Shown: one piece after another, positions 15,981 to 25,283 of the stretch | How the letters are laid out: each line of letters opens with the position of its first letter | Numbering within the stretch: position 1 is the stretch's first letter | Source of the DNA: Mesorhizobium qingshengii | GTDB taxonomy: Bacteria > Pseudomonadota > Alphaproteobacteria > Rhizobiales > Rhizobiaceae | Length of the DNA stretch: 64,000 nucleotides | NCBI RefSeq assembly: GCF_027563465.1 | Contig: NZ_JAPFQA010000004.1 | Coordinates: 1 to 64,000, forward strand | Reading direction: 5' to 3' | The notes under the pieces: model-generated | Database searches by the model: none | What the model saw: the letters and a program-made list of their open reading frames with translations, nothing else | Told to the model about the DNA's origin: nothing | Program-made: the position numbers and the translations under genes

Positions 15981-17195
15981 ATGAGCAATTTGCGACTGAA
16001 GGCGCTGCTGGGGGCGGGGTGCTTTTCGCTGGCTTTGATCGGGACGGCGATGCATCCGGTGCATGCCGGTGGCCTGGAGCGCGGCGGCTACGACATCGAC
16101 TTACTGTTCGACCCGGCACCCTTCGCCACCGAAGCGGAATCGACCTACGTGATGCCGGACCGCAAGTACAAGAATGCGCTCGGACCAGGGGGGACCAATC
16201 TCGGCTTGAGCAGCACCGCCGACGGAGCCGAGGGCTATTGGGTCCCGCGCATTGGAGCCAAGGTCCAGGTTGTGCAAGGCGTCGACTGCATGGTCGACTA
16301 TTCGCAGCCTTGGGGTGCGCATACCGCGCCGGGCAGTACGTGGAACGGCGCGTTTTCCAACATAGAAACCGATATCAAGAGCAACAACTACGCAGGTACC
16401 TGTTCCTACAAGATGGATGCTGGCAAGGGCCAGATCCGCTTTATCGGAGGGTTGTTCTATCAGGACATCTCGGGGTTCAAGGAAAGCTTGGTGAACCTCA
16501 CTCCGGCATTGACAGGTCGTGTTGATCTGAAGGCCAGCGGATGGGGCTGGCGCGCCGGCATTGCTTACGAAATCCCTGATATCGCTCTCCGCGCCAGCTT
16601 GGTCTACAACTCGCAGGTCAAGCTTGACAACATCTCAGGCACACTCACTTTGCCAGGAGGTCCTACCCCGATCTTCGGTGCGACGGAGTACATGCCGGAC
16701 TCGTTGGAACTGAAATTGCAATCGGGCATCGCCCCCGGCTGGCTCGCCTTCGGCTCGGTCAAGTGGGTCAACTGGAGCCTGCTGCAAAGCGTCCCGATCT
16801 GCCCAGTGGGTTTTCCCGCTTCGTCATGCGTCACTGGTTCTCCGGTTGCTGTGACATCGCTGGACCTGATGTATCGCGATGGCTGGACGGTCACCGGTGG
16901 CATTGGTCACAAGTTCAACGATGCATGGAGTGCCGCCGGCCAGCTTTCCTGGGATCGCGGCACCTCGCATGGCTATGGCGCGCAGTCCGATACCTGGACG
17001 CTCGGCGGTGGCGTTGCCTATACGCCGACACCGAATATCGAAGTTCGCTTGGCCGGTGCGATTGGCGTCATGACCAGTGGCCACTCCGGCACGTTGGCTG
17101 GCGAGAACGGTTATGTGGCCGGCCTCGACGCCAGCTACGACTTCGGCAACGATCTCGTGACGGCAATTTCCGGCGGTCTCAAGATCAAGTTCTAA
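15981..17195 (+). CDS. FadL/OmpP1/TodX-family outer-membrane transporter, paralogue 2
   Basis: The 404-aa product starts MSNLRLKALLGAGCFSLALI, with cleavage after HPVHA and then GGLERGGYDIDLLFDPAP. The same barrel segments as paralogue 1 appear in order (IRFIGGLFYQDISGF, WRAGIAYEIPDIALRASLVY, ELKLQSGIAPGWLAFGSVKW, YTPTPNIEVRLAGAIGVM). It is 20 aa shorter, mainly in the loop after the first strands and before PTPIFG. GGGGAGGGACTC before the ATG decides the start; a longer in-frame version runs through the duplicated upstream region. Tandem duplication with separate promoters and terminators suggests differential expression or diverged ligand range. Confidence 0.85.
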   Translation: MSNLRLKALLGAGCFSLALIGTAMHPVHAGGLERGGYDIDLLFDPAPFATEAESTYVMPDRKYKNALGPGGTNLGLSSTADGAEGYWVPRIGAKVQVVQGVDCMVDYSQPWGAHTAPGSTWNGAFSNIETDIKSNNYAGTCSYKMDAGKGQIRFIGGLFYQDISGFKESLVNLTPALTGRVDLKASGWGWRAGIAYEIPDIALRASLVYNSQVKLDNISGTLTLPGGPTPIFGATEYMPDSLELKLQSGIAPGWLAFGSVKWVNWSLLQSVPICPVGFPASSCVTGSPVAVTSLDLMYRDGWTVTGGIGHKFNDAWSAAGQLSWDRGTSHGYGAQSDTWTLGGGVAYTPTPNIEVRLAGAIGVMTSGHSGTLAGENGYVAGLDASYDFGNDLVTAISGGLKIKF

Positions 17196-17213
17196 ACCGC
17201 TGAAAGTTTTAAC

Positions 17214-17241
17214 AAAAAGGCCGGGCAATGCCCGGCTTTTT
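17214..17241 (+). terminator. Rho-independent terminator after fadL-like gene 2
   Basis: AAAAAGGCCGGGC-AAT-GCCCGGCTTTTT, immediately 3' of the stop. The hairpin core is the same as in the terminator at 15621. Confidence 0.92.
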
Positions 17242-17480
17242 CTGTTTGGACAGGCGGTGTTTCCGGTATCCAGGCTGCGTTGCAAATAAGCCGCACGGCT
17301 TTTGCCTCGTGCGATTGTTGTGTTTTGGCAACACTTTCTGAACAACCCCTGCGCTAAAAGTCAGGCCGGGGGAATTGCCCATTTCCCGCCATAAACCCGG
17401 CGCACCTCGATCTTGTCTCGGGACACGCGCCAAAAGGCTCGGCGATGGGGCAGGCCGCACCGCCCGCGGCAAGGAAGAGT

Positions 17481-19205
17481 ATGGACGCCAGAGTCATTTC
17501 CAAGGCAAAGCTGCCCAGCCGTCATGTGACCGTCGGTCCGGCGCGTGCGCCGCACCGCTCCTATCTCTATGCGATGGGATTGTCGGCGGCCGAGATCGCG
17601 CAGCCGCTGGTCGGTGTCGCGTCCTGCTGGAACGAGGCGGCACCCTGCAACATCTCGCTGATGCGCCAGGCGCAGGTGGTCAAGAAGGGCGTCGCGGCCG
17701 CCAACGGGACGCCGCGCGAATTCTGCACCATCACCGTCACCGACGGCATTGCCATGGGCCACCAGGGCATGAAGTCATCGCTGGTGTCGCGCGAGGTCAT
17801 CGCCGATTCGGTCGAACTCACCATGCGCGGCCATTGCTACGACGCGCTTGTCGGCCTCGCCGGCTGCGACAAGTCACTGCCCGGCATGATGATGGCCATG
17901 GTGCGTCTCAACGTGCCGTCGATCTTCATCTATGGCGGCTCGATCCTGCCCGGCAGCTATCGCGGCCGCCAGATCACCGTGCAGGATGTATTCGAGGCGG
18001 TCGGCCAGCATTCGGTCGGTACGGTCAGCGATTCCGAGCTGCTTGAGATCGAGCAGGCGGCCTGTCCTTCGGCCGGCTCTTGCGGTGCCCAGTTCACCGC
18101 CAACACCATGGCCACGGTCGCCGAGGCGATCGGTCTGGCGCTGCCCTATTCCTGCGGCGCGCCGGCGCCCTACGAGATGCGCGACCGTTTCAATTTCGCC
18201 TCGGGCGAAAAGATCATGGAACTGATCGCGAAAAATATCCGGCCGCGCGACATCGTCACCCAGAAGGCGCTGGAAAATGCCGCGACCGTGGTCTCCGCCA
18301 CCGGCGGTTCGACCAACGCGGCGTTGCATCTGCCGGCGCTCGCCCATGAGGCTGGCATCAAGTTCGACCTGTTCGATGTGGCGAAGATCTTCGAGAAGAC
18401 GCCTTACATCGCCGACCTCAAGCCCGGCGGAAAATACGTCGCCAAGGACATGTTCGAGGCGGGCGGCATTCCGCTGCTGATGAAGACGTTGCTCGACCAC
18501 GGCTACCTGCATGGCGATTGCCTGACCGTGACTGGCCGCACTTTGGCCGAAAATATGGAGCACGTTGCCTGGAATGAACATCAGGACGTGGTCCGCCCGG
18601 CCAACAGACCCATTACTCAAACCGGCGGCGTTGTGGGCTTGAAGGGAAACCTTGCCCCCGAAGGCGCGATCGTCAAGGTCGCGGGCATGTCGGAGTTGAA
18701 GTTCTCCGGTCCGGCGCGCTGCTTCGATTCGGAGGAGGAATGTTTCGAGGCGGTGACGCATCGCAACTACAGGGAAGGCGAGGTTCTCGTCATCCGTTAC
18801 GAAGGGCCGCGCGGCGGCCCCGGCATGCGTGAGATGCTGTCGACGACGGCGGCTCTCTATGGCCAGGGCATGGGCGGCAAGGTGGCGCTGATTACCGATG
18901 GGCGCTTCTCGGGCGCGACGCGCGGTTTCTGCATCGGCCATGTCGGGCCGGAAGCAGCCGTTGGCGGCCCGATCGGGTTGCTCAGGGATGGCGACGTGAT
19001 TTCGATCGACGCGGTGAATGGCACGATCGACGTGGCGTTGTCGGCGACCGAACTGACGGAGAGGGCAAGGACTTGGAAGGCGCGCACGACCGATTATCAA
19101 TCGGGCGCGATTTGGAAATATGCACAGACGGTAGGGCCGGCGCGCGATGGCGCGGTCACCCATCCCGGTGGTGCGAAAGAAACACACTGTTATGCGGACA
19201 TCTGA
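17481..19205 (+). CDS. ilvD: dihydroxy-acid dehydratase
   Basis: A 574-aa IlvD/Edd-family Fe-S enzyme that converts 2,3-dihydroxy-isovalerate (and the methylvalerate homologue) to the 2-oxo acids in Ile/Val synthesis. Likely cluster ligands are visible: C55 in [10 protein letters not shown]129 in [10 protein letters not shown] and C201 in [16 protein letters not shown]. The C-terminal half carries [20 protein letters not shown]. The ATG at 17481 has AAGGAAGAGT before it and is preferred to the one 12 codons upstream. exoR overlaps its last codons. A related sugar-acid dehydratase role cannot be excluded, but the length and Cys pattern suit IlvD. Confidence 0.92.
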   Translation: MDARVISKAKLPSRHVTVGPARAPHRSYLYAMGLSAAEIAQPLVGVASCWNEAAPCNISLMRQAQVVKKGVAAANGTPREFCTITVTDGIAMGHQGMKSSLVSREVIADSVELTMRGHCYDALVGLAGCDKSLPGMMMAMVRLNVPSIFIYGGSILPGSYRGRQITVQDVFEAVGQHSVGTVSDSELLEIEQAACPSAGSCGAQFTANTMATVAEAIGLALPYSCGAPAPYEMRDRFNFASGEKIMELIAKNIRPRDIVTQKALENAATVVSATGGSTNAALHLPALAHEAGIKFDLFDVAKIFEKTPYIADLKPGGKYVAKDMFEAGGIPLLMKTLLDHGYLHGDCLTVTGRTLAENMEHVAWNEHQDVVRPANRPITQTGGVVGLKGNLAPEGAIVKVAGMSELKFSGPARCFDSEEECFEAVTHRNYREGEVLVIRYEGPRGGPGMREMLSTTAALYGQGMGGKVALITDGRFSGATRGFCIGHVGPEAAVGGPIGLLRDGDVISIDAVNGTIDVALSATELTERARTWKARTTDYQSGAIWKYAQTVGPARDGAVTHPGGAKETHCYADI

Positions 19206-20031
19206 GTTGCTGAGGTCGTCTGTCTTTCCGGCACTGGTCGTGCTCGCCATTTTTGGCGCGATCTTTGGCGCCGTGGGCCAGGCCATGGCCTTCGACGACA
19301 AGGTGTTCGATGACAAGACCGGGGTGAAGCCGCAGTCCAGCCCGTGGGCGGTGTTCCAGTTCGGCTTCTCCGCTTACAAGAACGGCCACAAGGAGCAGGC
19401 CGCGGAGGCCTACAAATACGCCGCCGAAAACGGCCAGATCGGCGCCACCTGGAAGCTTGCGCGCATGTATGCCGAAGGCGACGGCGTGGCGCGCGACGAC
19501 TATGAGGCGTTCAAGTTCTTCTCGGAGATCGTCGACCAGGATGTCGAGCCCGGCTCGCCCGAGGAAAGCTATGTCTCCGACGCGCTGGTGGCGCTCGGCG
19601 ACTATCTGCGCAAAGGTATTCCCGGCAGCCCGGTCACCGAGAACGAGGTGGCGGCCCAGGAATATTACATGCGCGCCGCCGCCAACTATCGCAATCCGAA
19701 CGCGCAGTTCGAGATGGGGCAGATGTTCCTGAAGGGCGAGGGCGGCGTGAAGGCCAGCGTCAAGCAGGCCGGGCGTTGGTTCCAACTCGCCGCCGAGAAG
19801 GGCCATGCCGGCGCGCAGGCGACGTTGGGCCACCTGTTGTTCCAGAGCGGCAAGATCGTTCGCGGCCTGGCGATGATGACCGCGGCGCTCGAACGCGCTT
19901 CGCCGGCCGATCAGCCCTGGATCCGCGGCATGCAGGAAGAGGCATTTGCCACCGCCGGCGAAGCCGACCGCCGCACCGCGATCTCGCTGGCGGATGACAT
20001 CCTCACCAAGGGCGGCAACGCCGACCAGTAG
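19192..20031 (+). CDS. exoR: ExoR, periplasmic repressor of exopolysaccharide (Sel1 repeats)
   Basis: A 279-aa protein with a signal peptide or anchor (residues 8-33, ending GQAMA). Sel1/TPR-like repeats follow: [60 protein letters not shown] and [20 protein letters not shown]. In Sinorhizobium, ExoR binds the sensor ExoS in the periplasm and holds the ExoS-ChvI system off, controlling succinoglycan, motility and acid response. The length and repeat order match ExoR rather than generic Sel1 proteins. The ATG at 19192 overlaps the 3' end of ilvD; a GTG at about 19168 is another option. Confidence 0.85.
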   Translation: MRTSELLRSSVFPALVVLAIFGAIFGAVGQAMAFDDKVFDDKTGVKPQSSPWAVFQFGFSAYKNGHKEQAAEAYKYAAENGQIGATWKLARMYAEGDGVARDDYEAFKFFSEIVDQDVEPGSPEESYVSDALVALGDYLRKGIPGSPVTENEVAAQEYYMRAAANYRNPNAQFEMGQMFLKGEGGVKASVKQAGRWFQLAAEKGHAGAQATLGHLLFQSGKIVRGLAMMTAALERASPADQPWIRGMQEEAFATAGEADRRTAISLADDILTKGGNADQ

Positions 20032-20083
20032 GGTCGCGGCCACGCAGGCCTCACCCACCGCCACACTCGATTCTGGATCTTGA

Positions 20084-20383
20084 TCAGTTCTCGGTCGGTT
20101 CCGTCGGCACCATGCTAGGGGCCGGTGTCGAGATCGGCGTGACATGCGGGTGCGGCGCCAGCGTGTTTTCAGGACAGCTGTCCTGGATCTTCGTCCACGA
20201 CGTGTTGTTGAGCACCATCTCGCAGCGGGCAAGATGGCTTTTGTCGGCAACCGTCAGGCATGCGACCTGGCCAAGTGGGTACGATTTTCCATTGGCCAGG
20301 CATTCCTGGGCGGCAAGTGCCGCTGCAGGTGCGACCATGGCAAATGCCAGGCCGATCGGACAAAGAGCAAATCGTATGGTCAT
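20084..20383 (-). CDS. secreted hypothetical protein (99 aa)
   Basis: It has a clear signal peptide (MTIRFALCPIGLAFAMVAPA, cleavage after AALA near residue 24). The mature part has four Cys: QECLANGKSYPLGQVACLTV, ARCEMVLNN and IQDSCPENT. Two disulfides are likely in the periplasm. The C-terminus is Pro/Thr-rich. The inner ATG at 20383 is chosen because the upstream frame is noise-like. The ribosome-binding site is weak. It is convergent with exoR. No family recognised. Confidence 0.65.
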   Translation of the reverse strand: MTIRFALCPIGLAFAMVAPAAALAAQECLANGKSYPLGQVACLTVADKSHLARCEMVLNNTSWTKIQDSCPENTLAPHPHVTPISTPAPSMVPTEPTEN

Positions 20384-20505
20384 GGAAACCCAGCCGCCAC
20401 GCTGATCCCAAGTCAAGGGCGCGATTGTGGCGATATGAGGGTTGGGGCCGGTATCACCGCGCGAGGCGGGGTGGTATTTACCACACCCGCGGCGGTAGAA
20501 GACCG

Positions 20506-21300
20506 TCAGGCCGGCCGCAGCGCGAGATCGATCGCCACCGGCACGTGATCGGACGGCTTTTCCCAGGCGCGCACATGCTTTTCGATCGAGGCGGATGAAA
20601 ACCGGTTGGCGGCCTCCGGCGACAGCAGCAAATGGTCGATGCGGATGCCGTTGTTCTTCTGCCACGCGCCGGCTTGATAGTCCCAGAACGTATAGGTGTC
20701 GGGTGCGTCGGTGACGGCGCGCACCGCCTCGGTGAAACCCAGATTGAGCAGCCGGCGGAAGGCCTGCCGCGTCTGCGGCTGGAACAGCGCATCGCCCAGC
20801 CAGTTCTCCGGAAACCGCGCGTCGATCGGCTCGGGAATGACGTTGTAGTCGCCGGCAAGCACGAGGGCCTCCTCCAACTTGAGCCGATCCTCGGCCCAGC
20901 GCTCCAGCCGTGCCATCCAGGACAGCTTGAAGGGGAACTTCTTCTCGTCATCGATCGGGTTGCCGTTCGGCAGATAGAGCGAGACGACGCGCAACGCGCC
21001 CTTGTCGGTCGAGAAAACGCCTTCGATGAAACGCGCCTGCTCGTCGGCATCGTCGCCGGGCAGGCCACGATTGACTTCGTCGAAGCGCAGCTTCGACAGG
21101 ATGGCGACGCCGTTGAAGCCCTTCTGGCCATGGGTTTCGACATTGTAGCCAAGCGCCTCGATCTCAGCGCGCGGGAATTGGTCGTCGACTGTCTTGATCT
21201 CCTGCAGGCAGACGATGTCGGGTGCGCTCTCGGTCAGCCAATGGGTGAGGTTGCCGATGCGGGCGCGGACGCCGTTGATGTTCCAGGTGACGATTTTCAT
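20506..21300 (-). CDS. xthA: exodeoxyribonuclease III
   Basis: A 264-aa ExoIII/AP-endonuclease of the EEP superfamily, for base-excision repair at abasic sites. Motifs in order: MKIVTWNINGVRAR (metal-site Asn), VCLQEIKT (Glu metal ligand), GDYNVIPEPIDAR (catalytic Asp-Asn), RIDHLLLSPEA and the C-terminal PSDHVPVAIDL (His base). The length is normal. A VOC protein follows after 7 nt in the upstream direction, suggesting cotranscription from the VOC/erpA side. Confidence 0.95.
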   Translation of the reverse strand: MKIVTWNINGVRARIGNLTHWLTESAPDIVCLQEIKTVDDQFPRAEIEALGYNVETHGQKGFNGVAILSKLRFDEVNRGLPGDDADEQARFIEGVFSTDKGALRVVSLYLPNGNPIDDEKKFPFKLSWMARLERWAEDRLKLEEALVLAGDYNVIPEPIDARFPENWLGDALFQPQTRQAFRRLLNLGFTEAVRAVTDAPDTYTFWDYQAGAWQKNNGIRIDHLLLSPEAANRFSSASIEKHVRAWEKPSDHVPVAIDLALRPA

Positions 21301-21307
21301 GACGGTC

Positions 21308-21700
21308 TCATTGTTCTTGCGGCGGATGGCGTTCGACGAGGCCGATCGTATTGCCGGCCGGGTCCTTTAGGAAGGCCATCCATTCGCTTTCCCCCGCCGG
21401 ACCGAACTGGCCTTCGGTGTCGCGGTGGACGAGCGTCGGCGGCGCGGTGAACGGCACACCCGCGGTTTTCGCCCGGGCATGGAAATCGTCAAGGCCTGAG
21501 ATGTCGAGATAGACGGTTCCAGCCGGTATGCCGTCAGTGAACAGCAACCGCACATCGCCGGCCATGATGAAGGCAATGCCCGGCGGATCGAAGCGCGCAT
21601 GCAGGTCCATGCCGAGCACGTCGAGCCAGAAGGCCAATGTCGCGTCGAGGTCGCGTCCGGCCGACAGCGCGATCTGACGGACCGCGCCGATGGCAGGCAT
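21308..21700 (-). CDS. VOC-superfamily (glyoxalase/dioxygenase-like) protein
   Basis: 130 aa with the paired beta-alpha-beta-beta-beta modules of the vicinal-oxygen-chelate fold: RQIALSAGRDLDATLAFWLD and VLGMDL in the first half. The second half has VYLDISGLDDFHARAKTAGV followed by WMAFLKDPAGNTIGLVERHP. The terminal DPxGNxIGL is the family signature. The substrate is not predictable. It lies between erpA and xthA on the same strand. Confidence 0.85.
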   Translation of the reverse strand: MPAIGAVRQIALSAGRDLDATLAFWLDVLGMDLHARFDPPGIAFIMAGDVRLLFTDGIPAGTVYLDISGLDDFHARAKTAGVPFTAPPTLVHRDTEGQFGPAGESEWMAFLKDPAGNTIGLVERHPPQEQ

Positions 21701-21710
21701 CGCACTATCG

Positions 21711-22058
21711 CTAGATGGAGAAGCTGGTGCCGCAGCCGCAGGAGGCGACCGCGTTCGGATTGCGGATCTGGAACGACTGGCCCATCAGGTCGTCGACGAA
21801 GTCGATCACCGAACCACCCATATAGACCAGCGACAGGTCGTCGATCAGCACCGTGGCGCCATCCTTCTCGATGGCTACATCGTCGTCGTTGCGGGTGTCG
21901 ACCAGATCGAACTTGTAGGAAAAGCCGGAGCAACCGCCGCCTTCGACCGAAACGCGCAACGCCGTTTTGCCGGCTTGCCCCGAGACAATCTTGGCGATCC
22001 GCTTGGCGGCGGCCTCGGTCATATCGACTTTCATGGCAGTCTTGGCATCCGCGCCCAT
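21711..22058 (-). CDS. erpA: iron-sulfur cluster insertion protein ErpA
   Basis: 115 aa, A-type Fe-S carrier. The three cluster Cys are present: [11 protein letters not shown] and the C-terminal [31 protein letters not shown] is the conserved middle. The ATG at 22058 has AAGGTGA 6 nt before it; the longer ORF overlaps the divergent dgt and is rejected. It hands 4Fe-4S clusters to target apoproteins. Confidence 0.93.
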   Translation of the reverse strand: MGADAKTAMKVDMTEAAAKRIAKIVSGQAGKTALRVSVEGGGCSGFSYKFDLVDTRNDDDVAIEKDGATVLIDDLSLVYMGGSVIDFVDDLMGQSFQIRNPNAVASCGCGTSFSI

Positions 22059-22134
22059 GGGCGTCACCTTGCTTTCGGTTTCACATGATAGGTATGAAGC
22101 GCGACGGGGCAAGTCAACTGCGGCGGCATCAGCT

Positions 22135-23349
22135 ATGACAAATGAGCTTGGCGACATCGGATTCGGCTATCGGCCACGCGCGGCCTATGCCTGCGACCCG
22201 GCGAAGTCGCGCGGACGGCTTTTCGACGAGGTCGAAAGCCCGACCCGCACGCCGTTCCAGCGCGATCGTGACCGCATCATCCATTCAACGGCATTCCGGC
22301 GGCTGAAGCACAAGACGCAGGTCTTCATCGCCCATGAGGGCGACCATTATCGCACCCGGCTGACCCATTCGATCGAAGTGGCGCAGATCGCCCGCGCCCT
22401 GGCGCGAGCGTTGCGTGGCGACGAGGATCTCGCCGAGGCGGTGGCGCTGGTGCATGATTTCGGCCACACGCCCTTTGGCCACACCGGCGAGGATGCGCTG
22501 AACGAGAAAATGGCGGAATGGGGCGGCTTCGACCACAACGCGCAATCGCTGCGCATCGTGACAAGGCTGGAGGCGCGCTACGCCGAATTCGACGGGCTGA
22601 ACCTGACCTGGGAGACGCTGGAAGGCCTGGTCAAGCACAACGGGCCGATGACGGACGCCAACGGCAAGGGCCTGAAAGGGCCGGTGCCGCAAGCGATCCG
22701 TGATTACTCACAACTGCACGACCTCGAGCTGGACCGCTTTGCCGGCATCGAGGCGCAGTGCGCGGCGATCGCCGACGATATCGCCTACAACACACATGAC
22801 ATCGACGACGGCCTGAGGGCAGGGCTGCTGACGCTGGACATGCTGGAGGCTGTCTCGCTGCCGGGAACGATCCTGCAAGGCGTGCGGGCACGCTATCCAG
22901 TGCTTGATGCCGTGCGCACCGGCCATGAACTGATGCGCCGGCAGATCACCGCCATGGTCGAGGATGTGATCAAGTCGACGACCGCCAATCTGGAGCGCAT
23001 CAGGCCGCGAAGCGCCGACGCGGTGAGGGCGGCGGGCGAGACCATGGTCACCTTCTCGACCAAGATGGCCGCGGCCGAGAAGGAACTGAAGGCATTTCTC
23101 TACAAGCATCTCTATCGGCACGAGGAGGTCATGCGGGTGCGCGCCGACGCCGAACAGATCGTCAGGGACCTCTTCGACGCCTACTTCGCCGACCCTCGCG
23201 CGATGCCGGACGGCTGGCGCGAGGGGCTGGATCGGGCCGACGACCGCATCAAGGCGCGCAGCGTCGCCGATTTCCTGGCCGGCATGACCGACACCTACGC
23301 GCTCAAGGAGCACCGGCGTTTGTTTGACCATACGCCGGATTTGAGCTAG
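22135..23349 (+). CDS. dgt: dGTPase-like HD-domain triphosphohydrolase
   Basis: A 404-aa member of the deoxyguanosinetriphosphate triphosphohydrolase-like type 2 family. The HD motif is complete: [11 protein letters not shown] (H78), [14 protein letters not shown] (H107-D108) and the later [18 protein letters not shown]. The start [19 protein letters not shown] is characteristic of the alphaproteobacterial proteins. It is divergent from erpA with only 76 nt between starts, and argS follows on the same strand. It hydrolyses dNTPs to the nucleoside and tripolyphosphate, and so affects dNTP pools. Confidence 0.93.
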   Translation: MTNELGDIGFGYRPRAAYACDPAKSRGRLFDEVESPTRTPFQRDRDRIIHSTAFRRLKHKTQVFIAHEGDHYRTRLTHSIEVAQIARALARALRGDEDLAEAVALVHDFGHTPFGHTGEDALNEKMAEWGGFDHNAQSLRIVTRLEARYAEFDGLNLTWETLEGLVKHNGPMTDANGKGLKGPVPQAIRDYSQLHDLELDRFAGIEAQCAAIADDIAYNTHDIDDGLRAGLLTLDMLEAVSLPGTILQGVRARYPVLDAVRTGHELMRRQITAMVEDVIKSTTANLERIRPRSADAVRAAGETMVTFSTKMAAAEKELKAFLYKHLYRHEEVMRVRADAEQIVRDLFDAYFADPRAMPDGWREGLDRADDRIKARSVADFLAGMTDTYALKEHRRLFDHTPDLS

Positions 23350-23422
23350 GGCGGGCTCGATTTTGCCGGCCAACGAGCCGGATTCCCTGCAAGCCGCCAG
23401 CGCCAGACCCAGAGTCAGACCA

Positions 23423-25180
23423 ATGAACATTTTCGCCGATTTCACCGCGCGAATCACAAAAGCCGTCGAAGCACTTGATTTGAAAGACAATGAGGGCGTT
23501 TCGCCCGACCTGTCGCGCATTGCCGTCGAGCCGCCACGTGACGCCAGCCACGGCGACCTGGCAACCAATGCGGCGATGGTTCTGGCCAAGCCGACGGGCC
23601 AGAATCCGCGCGTGCTGGCCGAAAGGCTGGCGCAAGCGCTGCGGGACGACAAGGATGTCGCCGCCGCCGAAGTGGCCGGGCCTGGCTTCGTCAATCTCCG
23701 GCTGAAGGACGGTTTCTGGCAAGCGCATCTTACCGCACTGCTCGGCGAAGGCCGCAATTATGGCCGTTCGACGGTTGGCGGTGGCCGGAAAACCAATGTC
23801 GAATATGTTTCGGCCAATCCGACGGGCCCGATGCATGTCGGCCATTGCCGGGGCGCCGTGGTCGGCGACGCGCTCGCCAATCTGATGGCCTTCGCCGGCT
23901 ACGACGTGACCAAGGAATATGTCATCAACGATGCCGGCTCGCAGATCGACGTGCTCGGCCGTTCGGTTGTGCTGCGTTACCGCGAGGCGCTTGGCGAGGA
24001 TATCGGCGAGATCCCGGCCGGTCTCTACCCCGGCGATTACCTGGTCCCTGTCGGCCAGGCGCTGGCCAAGGAATTTGGCCACTCCTTGCTGCAGATGCCG
24101 GATGACGAGGCTCTCGCCATCGTCAAGGACCGCACCATCGATGCGATGATGGCCATGATCCGCGAGGATCTGGCGATGCTCAACGTGCATCACGACGTGT
24201 TCTTTTCAGAGCGCACGCTGCACGCCGACAATGCCAAGAAGATCCGCTCGGCGATCAACGACCTGACGCTGAAGGGCCATATCTACAAGGGCAAGCTGCC
24301 GCCACCCAAGGGCGAGAAGCCCGACGATTGGGAGGACCGCGAGCAGACCCTGTTCCGCTCGACGGCCGTCGGTGACGACATGGACCGGGCGCTGGTCAAG
24401 TCCGATGGCTCTTTCACCTATTTCGCCGCCGATGTGGCGTATCTGAAGGACAAGGTCGATCGCGGCTTCGTCGATCTGATCTACGTGCTTGGTGCCGACC
24501 ATGGCGGCTATGTCAAGCGGCTGGAGGCGCTGGCGCGCGCGATTGCCGGCGACGAAGTGAAGCTCACGGTGCTGTTGTGCCAACTGGTGAAGCTGTTTCG
24601 CGACGGCGAACCGGTGCGCATGTCGAAGCGCTCCGGCGATTTCGTCACCCTGCGCGAAGTGGTGGAGGAGGTTGGCCGCGACGCGATCCGCTTCATGATG
24701 CTCTATCGCAAGAACGATGCGCCGCTCGATTTCGACTTCGCCAAGGTCACCGAGCAGTCCAAGGACAATCCGGTGTTCTACGTGCAGTACGCCTCGGCAC
24801 GCTGCCATTCGGTGTTCCGGCAGGCGAGCGAGCAACTGGGCGAAGCAAATTTCGACCGCGCCAGCCTTGCCGGCGCTGTGACATCGCTGACCGACGAGGG
24901 CGAGATCGGCCTGATCCGCAAGCTTGCCGAATATCCACGCCTGATCGAGTCCGCGGCACTTGCGCTCGAGCCGCATCGGCTGGCATTTTACCTCTACGAT
25001 CTGGCTTCCAGTTTCCATGGACACTGGAACCGGGGTACCGATAATCCGGACTTACGTTTTGTTAAGGTTAACGACCGACAATTGACGCATGCCAGACTAG
25101 GGCTGGTGCAGGCTGTTTCGGACGTTCTGACGTCCGGCCTGACGTTGATCGGAGCCGCCGCGCCCACCGAAATGCGTTAG
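23423..25180 (+). CDS. argS: arginyl-tRNA synthetase
   Basis: 585 aa, class Ia. The N-terminal additional domain begins [18 protein letters not shown]. The HIGH motif is HVGH (138-141, in [19 protein letters not shown]). The KMSKS site reads RMSKRSGD (M400), lacking the first lysine as in many ArgS. The C-terminal anticodon-binding domain ends [19 protein letters not shown]. The start at 23423 is preferred over an in-frame extension overlapping the dgt end. Confidence 0.97.
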   Translation: MNIFADFTARITKAVEALDLKDNEGVSPDLSRIAVEPPRDASHGDLATNAAMVLAKPTGQNPRVLAERLAQALRDDKDVAAAEVAGPGFVNLRLKDGFWQAHLTALLGEGRNYGRSTVGGGRKTNVEYVSANPTGPMHVGHCRGAVVGDALANLMAFAGYDVTKEYVINDAGSQIDVLGRSVVLRYREALGEDIGEIPAGLYPGDYLVPVGQALAKEFGHSLLQMPDDEALAIVKDRTIDAMMAMIREDLAMLNVHHDVFFSERTLHADNAKKIRSAINDLTLKGHIYKGKLPPPKGEKPDDWEDREQTLFRSTAVGDDMDRALVKSDGSFTYFAADVAYLKDKVDRGFVDLIYVLGADHGGYVKRLEALARAIAGDEVKLTVLLCQLVKLFRDGEPVRMSKRSGDFVTLREVVEEVGRDAIRFMMLYRKNDAPLDFDFAKVTEQSKDNPVFYVQYASARCHSVFRQASEQLGEANFDRASLAGAVTSLTDEGEIGLIRKLAEYPRLIESAALALEPHRLAFYLYDLASSFHGHWNRGTDNPDLRFVKVNDRQLTHARLGLVQAVSDVLTSGLTLIGAAAPTEMR

Positions 25181-25283
25181 GTTTGACTAAAAAACCTGTC
25201 ACCTTTTGCCCACATTGCGCTGGTAAGGGCCAACCCTACGCGACGTCCATGGCGTCCGAATGAGTGCGAGTTCGGGAACAATA

